Part shown: positions 1-7,939 of the stretch, piece by piece | Numbering within the stretch: the stretch's first letter is position 1 | Layout of the letters: each line of letters starts with the position of its first letter | Position numbers and translations under genes: made by a program | Assembly (NCBI GenBank): GCA_001871235.1 | Contig: MNUV01000006.1 | Coordinates: 1 to 16,468, forward strand | Length of the DNA: 16,468 nucleotides | Origin: Candidatus Falkowbacteria bacterium CG1_02_41_21 | GTDB taxonomy: Bacteria; Patescibacteriota; Patescibacteriia; Patescibacteriales; UBA12465 | Direction: 5' to 3' | The notes under the pieces: generated by a model | Seen by the model: the letters and a program-made list of their open reading frames with translations, nothing else | What the model was told of the DNA's origin: nothing | The model's database searches: none

Positions 1-191
1 TAGACTTCCATATTGCCTTGAACCAGAATTATTTCTCCGCCAAAACTCTTCGCCAAAAAATCAATCGTTTCCGAATTGGTCACATCACCGCAACAAATAA
101 TTTTTTCCATGTTGGCCTTTTTGGCCCAACGCAAAAAAATCTTCAAATTGGCCAAATTGTCGTGAATGTCAGAGATAATCGCTATTTTCAT
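1..191 (-). CDS. Metallophosphoesterase, YfcE/MJ0936 type, N-terminal part (cut by window edge)
   Basis: The first 63 residues are visible; the rest lies beyond position 1. Reading leftward from the ATG at 191-189 the protein begins MKIAIISDIHDN, which carries the D-x-H metal-binding motif (D8, H10) of calcineurin-like phosphoesterases. It continues with a CGDV element (G35, D36), the second metal motif, and a GN pair (N60) matching the GN(C/H)D/E motif. The short N-terminus and this spacing fit the small YfcE/MJ0936 phosphodiesterase family, about 160-180 residues, which cleaves phosphodiesters with two metal ions in the cytoplasm. The natural substrate cannot be told. A promoter with TATAAT ending seven bases before the start suggests a leaderless mRNA. 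The gene follows the translin gene on the same strand but is probably transcribed separately. Confidence 0.82.
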   Translation of the reverse strand, partial: MKIAIISDIHDNLANLKIFLRWAKKANMEKIICCGDVTNSETIDFLAKSFGGEIILVQGNMEV

Positions 192-197
192 ATTATA

Positions 198-226
198 ATT
201 ATACAAGAATCCTCCCAAATAAGCAA
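198..226 (-). promoter_or_regulatory. Promoter of the metallophosphoesterase gene, likely leaderless
   Basis: Read on the minus strand: TTGCTT (226-221), a 17-base spacer, then TATAAT (203-198). The expected transcription start falls at about 191, the A of the start codon, so the mRNA would have no 5' leader. A second TATAAT sits at 197-192 but is too close to the ATG to serve. The -35 overlaps the arm of the hairpin at 221-258. This is a sequence match only. Confidence 0.45.
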
Positions 227-258
227 AAAGCCTCATTTTAATAATAAGGTTTTTGCTT
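221..258. terminator. Stem-loop between the translin gene and the metallophosphoesterase gene
   Basis: Arms AAGCAAAAA-G-CCT (221-233) and AGG-TTTTTGCTT (247-258) form a 12-bp stem with one bulged base and a 13-nt loop. On the minus strand the descending arm is itself T-rich. The hairpin sits 12 bases past the stop of the translin gene. It is a plausible weak terminator for the operon at 4909-270. A separate U-tract after the stem is missing, so confidence is moderate. Confidence 0.4.
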
Positions 259-269
259 TGAATTTAATT

Positions 270-842
270 TTATTCTTTCCTTAACTTAATCTCATAATCC
301 ATCTGCTCGATCTTGCGTAAATGACCGCGCGCCTGATCATACTTGGTGCGCAGATATCCGGTTAAATCGAAATCAACCAATTGCGCCATAATTTCATTCA
401 CAATTTCCTTAATTTCTTTCACTCGCTGAAATTTTCCCGCCGCCGCTTCATTGGTGGCCACTCGAACCAGCTCTCCAATCAGATCGCAAATACCACCAAG
501 ATAAGTTTCATAGTTTAATTTAATGCCTTTGATGACGGCCAATGGCTGACCGCTTAAAACTAAATACAACATTTTAGCTTCCACATATTCCTCCACGGCC
601 GCCTTGAAAGAGCCTTCTTGATAAATCCGATCAATGCCGAAATTCTTATCTAATTTAGCCAAAATTTCTTCCACTTCTTTAAATTTCTCTTCGGCCGGCT
701 TGATGTCACCCCGATGGAGCGCAAAAATAATCTTTTTGGATTCAAACAAGGCGACATTGGCCAAACTGCCGATTTGGCGTCTCTCGCTACCGCTCTCGGT
801 GTACTCACTCTTCAATTTCTCAATAAATTTTTTATCAATCAT
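270..842 (-). CDS. Translin-family protein
   Basis: A 190-residue, all-helical protein. It shows the translin/TRAX pattern: RRQIGSLANVAL followed by SKKIIFALHRGD (residues 21-46), an E-Y-V-E-A segment (85-89), and GGICDLIGELVRVA (116-129). Eukaryotic translin and TRAX form an octameric RNA- or DNA-binding shell. TRAX supplies acidic residues for RNase activity in the C3PO complex, and single-gene prokaryotic homologues exist. E85, E88, D120 and E124 are in places where such acidic residues could lie, so nuclease activity is possible but unproven. The start ATG lies 14 bp after the stop of the tandem ATPase with no Shine-Dalgarno sequence, indicating co-transcription with the pilus ATPase. The family assignment is secure; the role is unknown. 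A hairpin follows the stop. Confidence 0.85.
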   Translation of the reverse strand: MIDKKFIEKLKSEYTESGSERRQIGSLANVALFESKKIIFALHRGDIKPAEEKFKEVEEILAKLDKNFGIDRIYQEGSFKAAVEEYVEAKMLYLVLSGQPLAVIKGIKLNYETYLGGICDLIGELVRVATNEAAAGKFQRVKEIKEIVNEIMAQLVDFDLTGYLRTKYDQARGHLRKIEQMDYEIKLRKE

Positions 843-856
843 AAAAATGTTATTTA

Positions 857-3800
857 TTATTTACAAACCCGAAACACTTCATCAATTGTCGTCTCACCTT
901 TCAAAGCTTTGAGCACACCGTCTTGGAGCATGGTAATCATGCCATTCTTGATTGCCTCTTGTTCAATATCATAATCCGAGAAAGCTGGATTCTGGATGGC
1001 CTTACCTATTTCCGGATTGGCCCCGATGGTTTCATACAAACCGACACGCCCCTTATAACCGATGAAATTACATTTATCGCAACCGACACCTTTGAAGAAT
1101 TTAATATCGGTTGGAACTTTAACGACCGGATTTTTGATCTGAGCTAAAATAGTTTTAGCCTCCGCTAAAACAGCCGGATCAACCGTAGCCTCCTGACGAC
1201 AGCTAGGACAAATCTTACGCGCCAAACGTTGACCCACGGAACACTCAATAGAGTTGGCCAACTGTTGGCGGTCAACACCCAATCCCAAGAAACGGGAAAT
1301 GGCTCCCGCAGCGCTATTGGCATGAATGGTAGACAAAACTAAGTGGCCGGTTAAAGCCGCCTCAATAGCAACTTTAGCGGTCTCTTCATCTCGGATTTCT
1401 CCAATCATCATAATATTTGGATTCTGCCGCAAGAGCGATCTCATGGCTGCCGCAAAAGTATAGCCCTGCTCGGCATTAATTTGAGTTTGGATGATGCCTT
1501 CCATCTGATATTCAATCGGATCTTCCACGGTGATAATCTTCACATCGGATTTATTCAAAGTTTTTAAAATGCTGTATAGAGTGGTCGTCTTACCGGACCC
1601 GGTCGGACCGGTAGTGATAATAATACCCTTAGTCTTTTTCATACTCTCGGTCAAAACTTGTAAAGAGTAATCTTCAATTCCCAAAATATCCATATTCAAA
1701 GCGCCTTCTTTGCCGGATAATAATCGGATAACGATAGTTTCGCCGTAACCGCCGGAAATAATGGAAACCCGGCAATCCATTTTGGAACTGCCCAAGAAAA
1801 TGGCAAAGCGACCGTCCATAGTGGCTTGTTTGACATTGGTGACAAAGCCGGACAGTAATTTAATCTCTCCCAGGACCGGCAGATAATGTTCTTTGCTTAA
1901 ACGTAGCATGTCATGCATCACCCCATCAATTCGCAGCCGAATCTTGACATCAGTTTCCGTCGGTTCAATATGCAAATCTCCGGCCTCGCTCTTCACCGCC
2001 AAAGAAATGATAATCGTAATTAAATCTTTGACCGGAATATTCTTAATTAATTCGCTAATCATCTCCGGAGTCTTGAGCAAGTCAAAGGCGCGAGCCAAAT
2101 CAGCTTCATTAATTTTAATGCCCCGACCCATAGTTTGCGACACGACGATATCATATAATTCATTGACATAATCAAAGTCGCCGATGACTCGATAAATTTC
2201 ATCCAAAGTAGTCATCCCGTCCATTGCTTTTAACACGCCGTCTTGCAGCATGGTGATCATGCCGTTTTCAATGGCTTGCTGTAGAATCTTAAAAGCAGGG
2301 GCGTTATCAATCGTGAGCTGCTTAATCTTTTCGTCCATGGTAAATATTTCATAAATACCAATCCGACTCTTATAACCGATTCCGGCGCAATAATCACAGC
2401 CGGCTCCGGCTTTAAATATTTTTGGCAAGGTGGTCGGAATATTAATTCCCGACTTGGGCGAAATAACCGCCAGAATCTTTTGCAATTGTTCTTTTTCCGC
2501 TTCGGTTAAAATATGTTCCACGCGACATTGCGGGCAAACTTTCCGCACTAAGCGTTGGCCGATAACCACATTAATGGACGGCACTAAAAAATAAGGTTTA
2601 ACTCCCATGTCAATCATCCGCGGAATAACCCCGGCCGCATCATTGGTATGTAAAGTGGACAAAACCAAGTGACCGGTGAGTGAAGCCTGGACGGCAATCT
2701 CAGCCGTTTCCAAATCACGAATTTCTCCCACCATTACAATGTTCGGATCTTGGCGCAAAATAGAACGAAGACCATCGGCAAAATTATAACCCTTTTTGGC
2801 GTTAATCTGACTTTGGCTGATACCTTTTAATTGATATTCAATCGGGTCTTCAAGCGTAATAATCTTGGTGCCGGGTTCATTTAATTTATTTAAAATCGCA
2901 TATAAAGTGGTGGTTTTACCGGATCCGGTCGGGCCGGTAGTTAAAACTAAACCATTAGGCTTGGCGATACCGGCCCGCAAAACTTCAAAAACTTCCGGGC
3001 GCAAACCCAATTCCTCAAACGACAAACCGACTGAGCTGGAACGGAGCAAGCGCATGACAACGCTTTCGCCATAAGCGGTAGGCAAAAAGGAAGAGCGGAC
3101 ATCAATTTTTTCATTGGTCAAAAAAATAGAGTAACGGCCGTCTTGCGGCTGGTCTTCAATATTAATCTTAACCCCCGCCAAGATTTTCATCCGGGAAACA
3201 ATTTTTTTCCATTTTAAACGATCAATCGAGGCCGCTTCTTGGAGCACGCCATCAATCCGTAAACGAATAGCCACGCTGGCCGCTTCCGCCTCAATATGAA
3301 TATCCGAAGCCCCGGTCTTCATCGCCGTCGCTAAAATTAAAGTCACAATATCCGAAATATTAACTTTATTAATTTGCTCGTTTAAATTCTTATAACTCAA
3401 AATTGCGTTTTTGAATTTTTCCAAATCCTCTTCTTTGATCTCCACGCCGGAATCATATTTCTTGACCTTCGGCAGATTTTTATAAAACTCCCAGGCATTT
3501 TCCAGACTGCTCGGAGAAATAGCATAGAGACGACTCTTGGTAAAATATTGGGTATTGATCCGAGTGATTATCTCTTGAATCTTCGGTTCCTCCGGAGTAG
3601 TAGTTCCCATCCGAATATTTTCACCGTCATAATAAAAACAAACTAAATTATATCGGCGCGACTCCTCTTCCGGAATTAATCCAATCGCTTCCGGGCTGAT
3701 CGGAAAACCGAAAAGATTGACATAATCCAAACCCAAAAACGTCGCCCGAGTTTCAGTCTGCCGTTCAATTTTTTTTAATTGAATTTCTTGCTGTTTAGCT

Positions 3801-3883
3801 ATCAGTTTGCCTTGAGGAGTATTATCATCCGAGGGCGCCGCAGTCTTGCTCAACAAACTGGAAATGGAGTCAAATCCGCTCAT
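857..3883 (-). CDS. pilB: Tandem type IV pilus assembly / type II secretion ATPase (PilB/GspE), two ATPase modules in one chain
   Basis: This 1008-residue protein contains two complete GspE/PilB modules; family members normally have one in about 550-600 residues. An N-terminal MshEN-like region (about 45-140) precedes module 1 (about 175-568). Module 1 has RLRIDG (207-212), Walker A GPTGSGKT (317-324), Asp box LEDPIEY (344-350), Walker B VGEIRD (385-390), His box STLHTN (409-414) and zinc cysteines C450, C453, C496, C499. Module 2 (about 615-1008) repeats all of these: Walker A 759-766, VEDPIEY 786-792, IGEIRD 827-832, STIHAN 851-856, and C892, C895, C935, C938. Both modules end with a near-identical 29-residue tail (539-567 and 979-1007). 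Module 2 lacks its own MshEN region and departs from the QPQDGR and SFLPT motifs kept in module 1. It would power pilus assembly at the inner membrane. A frameshift is unlikely: one uninterrupted frame. It starts 12 bp after the membrane-protein gene. Confidence 0.93.
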   Translation of the reverse strand: MSGFDSISSLLSKTAAPSDDNTPQGKLIAKQQEIQLKKIERQTETRATFLGLDYVNLFGFPISPEAIGLIPEEESRRYNLVCFYYDGENIRMGTTTPEEPKIQEIITRINTQYFTKSRLYAISPSSLENAWEFYKNLPKVKKYDSGVEIKEEDLEKFKNAILSYKNLNEQINKVNISDIVTLILATAMKTGASDIHIEAEAASVAIRLRIDGVLQEAASIDRLKWKKIVSRMKILAGVKINIEDQPQDGRYSIFLTNEKIDVRSSFLPTAYGESVVMRLLRSSSVGLSFEELGLRPEVFEVLRAGIAKPNGLVLTTGPTGSGKTTTLYAILNKLNEPGTKIITLEDPIEYQLKGISQSQINAKKGYNFADGLRSILRQDPNIVMVGEIRDLETAEIAVQASLTGHLVLSTLHTNDAAGVIPRMIDMGVKPYFLVPSINVVIGQRLVRKVCPQCRVEHILTEAEKEQLQKILAVISPKSGINIPTTLPKIFKAGAGCDYCAGIGYKSRIGIYEIFTMDEKIKQLTIDNAPAFKILQQAIENGMITMLQDGVLKAMDGMTTLDEIYRVIGDFDYVNELYDIVVSQTMGRGIKINEADLARAFDLLKTPEMISELIKNIPVKDLITIIISLAVKSEAGDLHIEPTETDVKIRLRIDGVMHDMLRLSKEHYLPVLGEIKLLSGFVTNVKQATMDGRFAIFLGSSKMDCRVSIISGGYGETIVIRLLSGKEGALNMDILGIEDYSLQVLTESMKKTKGIIITTGPTGSGKTTTLYSILKTLNKSDVKIITVEDPIEYQMEGIIQTQINAEQGYTFAAAMRSLLRQNPNIMMIGEIRDEETAKVAIEAALTGHLVLSTIHANSAAGAISRFLGLGVDRQQLANSIECSVGQRLARKICPSCRQEATVDPAVLAEAKTILAQIKNPVVKVPTDIKFFKGVGCDKCNFIGYKGRVGLYETIGANPEIGKAIQNPAFSDYDIEQEAIKNGMITMLQDGVLKALKGETTIDEVFRVCK

Positions 3884-3895
3884 AAAAAGGAGAAA

Positions 3896-4909
3896 TTATT
3901 TAAAACTAATTGGCTTATTTCTAATGCTTTCCGGCGCTAATCGTTCCAGCTTGCTCTCAATGCCCCGGCCCAAATGATTGAACAAATTAGTCCAAGCCAC
4001 CACCTGGAAAGTACTCAAAATTGAACCGCAGAGAATAATAAAGACGACCAAAATAATGGTACCTAAAATCACGACGCTCCAGAAAGCTAAGGCCGTAAAC
4101 ATTGATAAGAGGGCTAGGGCCAAGAAGAAAAAAGGAATGACTAAAATTAAGACGGCGGTCAGAATAACAAAAGTGGCGAAAAAACTAATAGCGAAAAGCA
4201 AGAAAGCCAACTCTAAACTGACAATCCAATTTTCTCGAAAAAGTTTCCCGGCGCTTCTCAGGGCCGACCGAAAATTAGCCTTCTGCAAAACGATAAAAGC
4301 GATGGCATATTTAATCATCAAAGAAAAGGCCACGGCTAAAGGAATAAATAAAACAAATAACAAAATGTAAAGAGCGCCCGAAAAGATTTTATTCCAAAAT
4401 AAGAATACCAGAGGCAGGCTGACCAGTATCACTAACATATTAATGACAACCTTGGAAATGATATTAAGTCCCAAGACCGGCCAAAAGCTCTTGACCCCGG
4501 CCGCCACTCCCACATGCAAACTTAAATCAGCCACCTCTTTTTTGCTCTTGAGAATCTGATTGGAATTATTGACAATGGCAATTTGAGAAATGACAGCCAA
4601 CCAAATCAATAATAAAAAGGCGGCCAGAATTATTAAAGCAATGACCAGGATTAACGACATAAAAAACGGATCCTGGCTAAACATACTAAAAATTTTAGGA
4701 AAAAATCCCCAACTAAAAAAACCGGAATGGAAAAAATTACTCCAATTATACCACCACTCCAAGGAAGCATTACGGCTCATAGCTCGAGTTAAGATCTGAT
4801 ATTCAGCTCCGATGCTTAAAAGAGACGCAAATAAACCGAAAAACCACAAATACCGGTTTTTCCAAGTAATTTTGAAAGATTGCAAAAGCATTTGGCGATA
4901 TGAAAACAT
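3896..4909 (-). CDS. Polytopic membrane protein of unknown function
   Basis: I do not recognise a named family with confidence. The 337-residue protein begins with a short amphipathic stretch (residues 1-18). It then shows about six hydrophobic blocks: roughly 19-36, 84-112, 140-172, 177-208, 228-256 and 257-300. The C-terminus (about 313-337) is charged and probably cytoplasmic. The pattern of a long first helix after W-K-N-R-Y-L-W-F-F resembles membrane proteins often seen in CPR genomes and, loosely, the glycerophosphodiester phosphodiesterase membrane-domain group; that is an impression, not a match. It is first in an operon with the tandem pilus ATPase (12-bp gap), so a link to the envelope or pilus base is possible. 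The chosen ATG leaves a leader of about 65 nt behind a TATAAT promoter and has no Shine-Dalgarno sequence. Confidence 0.8.
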   Translation of the reverse strand: MFSYRQMLLQSFKITWKNRYLWFFGLFASLLSIGAEYQILTRAMSRNASLEWWYNWSNFFHSGFFSWGFFPKIFSMFSQDPFFMSLILVIALIILAAFLLLIWLAVISQIAIVNNSNQILKSKKEVADLSLHVGVAAGVKSFWPVLGLNIISKVVINMLVILVSLPLVFLFWNKIFSGALYILLFVLFIPLAVAFSLMIKYAIAFIVLQKANFRSALRSAGKLFRENWIVSLELAFLLFAISFFATFVILTAVLILVIPFFFLALALLSMFTALAFWSVVILGTIILVVFIILCGSILSTFQVVAWTNLFNHLGRGIESKLERLAPESIRNKPISFK

Positions 4910-4918
4910 AAAATTGAA

Positions 4919-4936
4919 AAGCCTAATTTAAGGCTT
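4919..4936. repeat. Small inverted repeat in the leader of the membrane-protein gene
   Basis: AAGCCT (4919-4924) and AGGCTT (4931-4936) can pair around a 6-nt A/T loop. In the minus-strand transcript the hairpin would end about 9 nt before the ATG at 4909 and could affect translation or attenuate transcription. It is short, so it may be chance. Confidence 0.35.
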
Positions 4937-4953
4937 ATTAATTTAAATTAAAG

Positions 4954-4982
4954 TTGAAAAACTTCTAATAGTTTGGTACTAT
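4954..4982 (+). promoter_or_regulatory. Promoter of the tyrS-argS-glyQS operon
   Basis: TTGAAA (4954-4959), 17-base spacer, TACTAT (4977-4982), preceded by TG one base upstream (4974-4975), the extended -10 form. The transcription start would be near 4989, giving a leader of about 26 nt before the tyrS ATG at 5015. No T-box-like stem or anticodon-displaying leader can fit in this length. Confidence 0.55.
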
Positions 4983-5009
4983 TATAACATACTAAATAAT
5001 TCTAAACAA
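4981..5009 (-). promoter_or_regulatory. Divergent promoter of the membrane protein-pilB-translin operon
   Basis: On the minus strand: TTGTTT (5009-5004), 17-base spacer, TATAAT (4986-4981), with TG one base upstream of the -10. The start would be near 4974. Its -10 overlaps the -10 of the opposite tyrS promoter by two bases, so the two polymerases probably compete. Confidence 0.5.
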
Positions 5010-5014
5010 ATGAT

Positions 5015-6244
5015 ATGGCTAAAGTAATTACGGACAAAAAACTGGTGGATGAGCTGTTAAGCCGAGGAGTGGAGAAAATCTACCCCAATCGGGAATTACT
5101 CGAAAAAAAGCTATTAAGTGGTGCCAAGATTCGTCTGTATTGCGGTTATGACCCCAGTGCCAACGCTCTCCACATTGGCAATGCCATCTCCATTAATAAA
5201 CTGGCCCAATTCCAAAAACTGGGCCATGAAGTTATTTTTTTGATAGGCGACTTTACCGGCATGATTGGCGATCCGACCGACAAAAAAGCGACCCGCCAGA
5301 AATTAACCAGAAAAGAGGTTTTGACCAATTCTCGACATTATCAAGCTCAAGCCTCGGCTTATCTGGATTTTGATGGCGGGAACCCCGCCCAAGTTCTATA
5401 CAACAGCGCCTGGAATGATAAATTAACTTTTAAAGACCTGATTGAACTCTCCTCTAACTTTACCGTCCAACAAATGATTCAGCGCGATATGTTTCAAGAT
5501 CGTCTCAAGGAAGCCAGGCCGATTTATCTCCACGAATTTCTCTACCCCCTGGCTCAAGCTTATGACAGCGTAACCATGGATGTTGATTTGGAAATTGGCG
5601 GCAACGACCAGATGTTTAACATGATGTGCGGTCGGGACTTAATGAAATCTCTAAAAAATAAAGAAAAATTCGTTTTGACTCTTAAACTTCTGACCGATGA
5701 TGCCGGTAGCAAAATGGGCAAGTCGGAAGGCAACGCCGTTTTCTTGGATGCCAAACCTAATGATATGTATGGCATTATTATGTCCTGGCCGGACGGAACT
5801 ATCCCGACCGCTTTTGAACTTTGCACTAATGTCCCCTACGAAGAAGTCAAAAAAATTACGAGCAATTTAAAAACTTCTCGAGCCAACCCCCGCGACTTAA
5901 AAATGCATCTAGCTTTTGAAATCACTAAAATTTATCATGGCGAAAAATTAGCTTTAGAAGCTCAGGAGAACTTTATCAAAACCGTCCAGAATAAAGAAAT
6001 GCCCGATGAGATTCCCGGCCACAAAACTAATTCTAGCTCCATAAATATTGTTGACCTTTTGGTGGAGAGCAAACTCGCTCCCAGCAAAAATGAAGCTCGC
6101 AGACTGATTGAACAGGGCGGCATTAAAATTAAAGAAGGTAATAATGATTTTGCCGTCGTTAAAAATGCCAATCTGACTATAGAAATAAAGAAAGGAATTA
6201 TCGTCCAACGAGGCAAAAGACAATATCTAAAAATAACCAAATAA
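5015..6244 (+). CDS. tyrS: Tyrosyl-tRNA synthetase
   Basis: A class I aminoacyl-tRNA synthetase of 409 residues, normal for bacterial TyrRS, that charges tRNA-Tyr in the cytoplasm. The tyrosine pocket and ATP signature appear as GYDPSANALHIGN (44-56, HIGH-type motif at 53-56). Further along are GDFTGMIGDPT (78-88), QAYDS (181-185) and GGNDQ (195-199). The second ATP motif is KMGKS (233-237) in place of the common KMSKS. An S4 RNA-binding domain follows at about 345-405. The lysine- and methionine-rich KMxKS form points to the TyrZ-like group, distinct from the KFGKT type of E. coli TyrS. The start ATG at 5015 is preceded by an out-of-frame ATG at 5010. The gene is first of a synthetase operon; its TAA is immediately followed by the argS ATG. 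Confidence 0.96.
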   Translation: MAKVITDKKLVDELLSRGVEKIYPNRELLEKKLLSGAKIRLYCGYDPSANALHIGNAISINKLAQFQKLGHEVIFLIGDFTGMIGDPTDKKATRQKLTRKEVLTNSRHYQAQASAYLDFDGGNPAQVLYNSAWNDKLTFKDLIELSSNFTVQQMIQRDMFQDRLKEARPIYLHEFLYPLAQAYDSVTMDVDLEIGGNDQMFNMMCGRDLMKSLKNKEKFVLTLKLLTDDAGSKMGKSEGNAVFLDAKPNDMYGIIMSWPDGTIPTAFELCTNVPYEEVKKITSNLKTSRANPRDLKMHLAFEITKIYHGEKLALEAQENFIKTVQNKEMPDEIPGHKTNSSSINIVDLLVESKLAPSKNEARRLIEQGGIKIKEGNNDFAVVKNANLTIEIKKGIIVQRGKRQYLKITK

Positions 6245-7930
6245 ATGGCTATTCTCCAAAAAATTAAAGCGGAAATCAAAAAAGCGGCAGGAGCTGATCT
6301 GGATATCAGCTATCCGCCCAACTCTGAGTTAGGCGATCTGAGCCTGGCTGTTTTTGCCGTCGCCCAAGGCAAAAACCCAGTAGAGGTGGCGCAAAAAATC
6401 AGTCAGAGTCTAAATCAAAACAAAAAACTCAAAACTTTAGTTGCGGAAATTAAAGCGGTCGGCCCTTACGTCAATTTTTTTCTAAACTATGATAATCTGG
6501 GTAACCAGGTGCTAACTGCCATTAAAAAGGAGAAAGATAAATATGGGCAAAATAATTCCGGTCAAAGAGCCGGGGTAATGATTGAGTTCTCCAATGGCAA
6601 CACCCACAAAGAAGTTCATATCGGGCATCTCCGTAATATTTGTTTTGGCGACAGCGTCACCAAATTATTAGCGGAAAGCGGCTACAAAGCTATCCCCGTG
6701 TCCTACATCAACGACTTTGGCATCTTCGTGGCCAAAACTCTTTGGCAGTATAAAAAAAATGAGGCTCATTATCAATCAATGAAAGGTGGCCAGGGCTATA
6801 TTCTAGGGACTTGTTATAAAGACGCCGTGAGTGCCTTAGAAAATAATGACGACACCAAAGCCGAAGTAACTCAAATCATGAAAGAGATTGAAAGCCGCCG
6901 AGGTAATTATTACCGGCTCTGGCGGAAAACTAGACTCTGGAGTATTGCCTACCTCAAAGAAATTTATCAAGAACTGGAAATTAAATTTAAAAAAACTTTC
7001 TACGAAAGCAAAGTGATTGCCGATGGGCTAAAAATTGTCAATCAATTAATCCGGAAAAAGATATTAATTAAAAGCGAGGGCGCCATCATCGCCGACCTAG
7101 AAAAATATAATTTAGGCGTTTTGCCGATTATCCGTTCCGACGGTACCGCTCTTTATCCCGTGGCTGATCTGGCCTTAGCGGTCAAAAAATTCCAAACCAA
7201 TAAAATTACCGAGTCAATTCATGTGGTGGATGTTCGCCAAGGATTATATTTCAAACAAATCTTCAAGATTCTGGAATTAATGGGCTACCAACAAAAAATG
7301 ACTCATCTGGCCTATGACTTTGTCACTCTGCCCTCGGGTATGATATCTTCACGCAGTGGCAATGTCATCACTTATCGCGAATTATTAGACGAAGCCAGAG
7401 AACAGGCCATCACCGAAACTAAAGCCAAGAGAATTGATTGGAGCGACAAAAAAATCAAACAAGTGGCCACTGAAATTGCTCTGTCCACTATCAAATTTGA
7501 GATGCTCAAAGTTTCCTCCCAGAAAACCATTACCTTTGATATCAAAGAAGCTTTAAAATTTGAAGGTTATACCGCTACTTATCTCCAATATACTCATGCT
7601 CGGATTACAAGCCTGGCCAAAAAAGGTGGCGGCAAAAAAGTTAAAGCTGATTACAAATTATTGTCAGAACCGTTTGAGAAAACTTTGATTATCAAAATGG
7701 CCAAATACCCAGAAGTTGTCCTGCGCGCCGCTGGTAGTTATGCCCCTTCCGAAATTACCAAATATTTATTTGAACTGGGCCAAGATTTCAATGACTATTA
7801 TCACAATATTCAGATCATCAAGAGCGACCCCAAAACCAAGGCGGCCCGCCTGGAATTAACCGGAGCGGTTGGACAAATAATCAAAAATGGCCTAAAGTTA
7901 TTGGGCCTTAAAGCAATTAACGAAATCTAA
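6245..7930 (+). CDS. argS: Arginyl-tRNA synthetase
   Basis: A class I synthetase of 561 residues, typical of the family. It has an N-terminal Add-1 tRNA-binding domain (about 1-85; PPNSELGDLS at 24-33). The catalytic core carries SNGNTHKEVHIGHLRN (116-131; HIGH at 125-128) and SYINDFG (153-159). MISSRSGNVITYRELLDEA (366-384) occupies the place of the KMSKS loop, which is degenerate in most ArgRS. The C-terminal DALR anticodon domain (about 440-561) includes TYLQYTHAR (445-453) and ends KNGLKLLGLKAINEI, where family members often end in P-E-R-M. Its ATG (6245-6247) begins at the base after the tyrS stop, so translation is probably coupled by termination and restart. glyQS starts 9 bp further on. 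A tRNA-Arg(UCG) lies at 16061 in the same window. Confidence 0.96.
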   Translation: MAILQKIKAEIKKAAGADLDISYPPNSELGDLSLAVFAVAQGKNPVEVAQKISQSLNQNKKLKTLVAEIKAVGPYVNFFLNYDNLGNQVLTAIKKEKDKYGQNNSGQRAGVMIEFSNGNTHKEVHIGHLRNICFGDSVTKLLAESGYKAIPVSYINDFGIFVAKTLWQYKKNEAHYQSMKGGQGYILGTCYKDAVSALENNDDTKAEVTQIMKEIESRRGNYYRLWRKTRLWSIAYLKEIYQELEIKFKKTFYESKVIADGLKIVNQLIRKKILIKSEGAIIADLEKYNLGVLPIIRSDGTALYPVADLALAVKKFQTNKITESIHVVDVRQGLYFKQIFKILELMGYQQKMTHLAYDFVTLPSGMISSRSGNVITYRELLDEAREQAITETKAKRIDWSDKKIKQVATEIALSTIKFEMLKVSSQKTITFDIKEALKFEGYTATYLQYTHARITSLAKKGGGKKVKADYKLLSEPFEKTLIIKMAKYPEVVLRAAGSYAPSEITKYLFELGQDFNDYYHNIQIIKSDPKTKAARLELTGAVGQIIKNGLKLLGLKAINEI

Positions 7931-7939
7931 CCTAAAAAT

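Noticed and set aside
1893..2171. A 92-codon frame opposite the ATPase gene
   Set aside because: It lies entirely inside the conserved tandem ATPase and shows no motif or start context.
3978..4370. A 130-codon lysine-rich plus-strand frame
   Set aside because: It is the antisense of the hydrophobic segments of the membrane protein; composition is explained by the complement of Leu/Ile/Phe codons.
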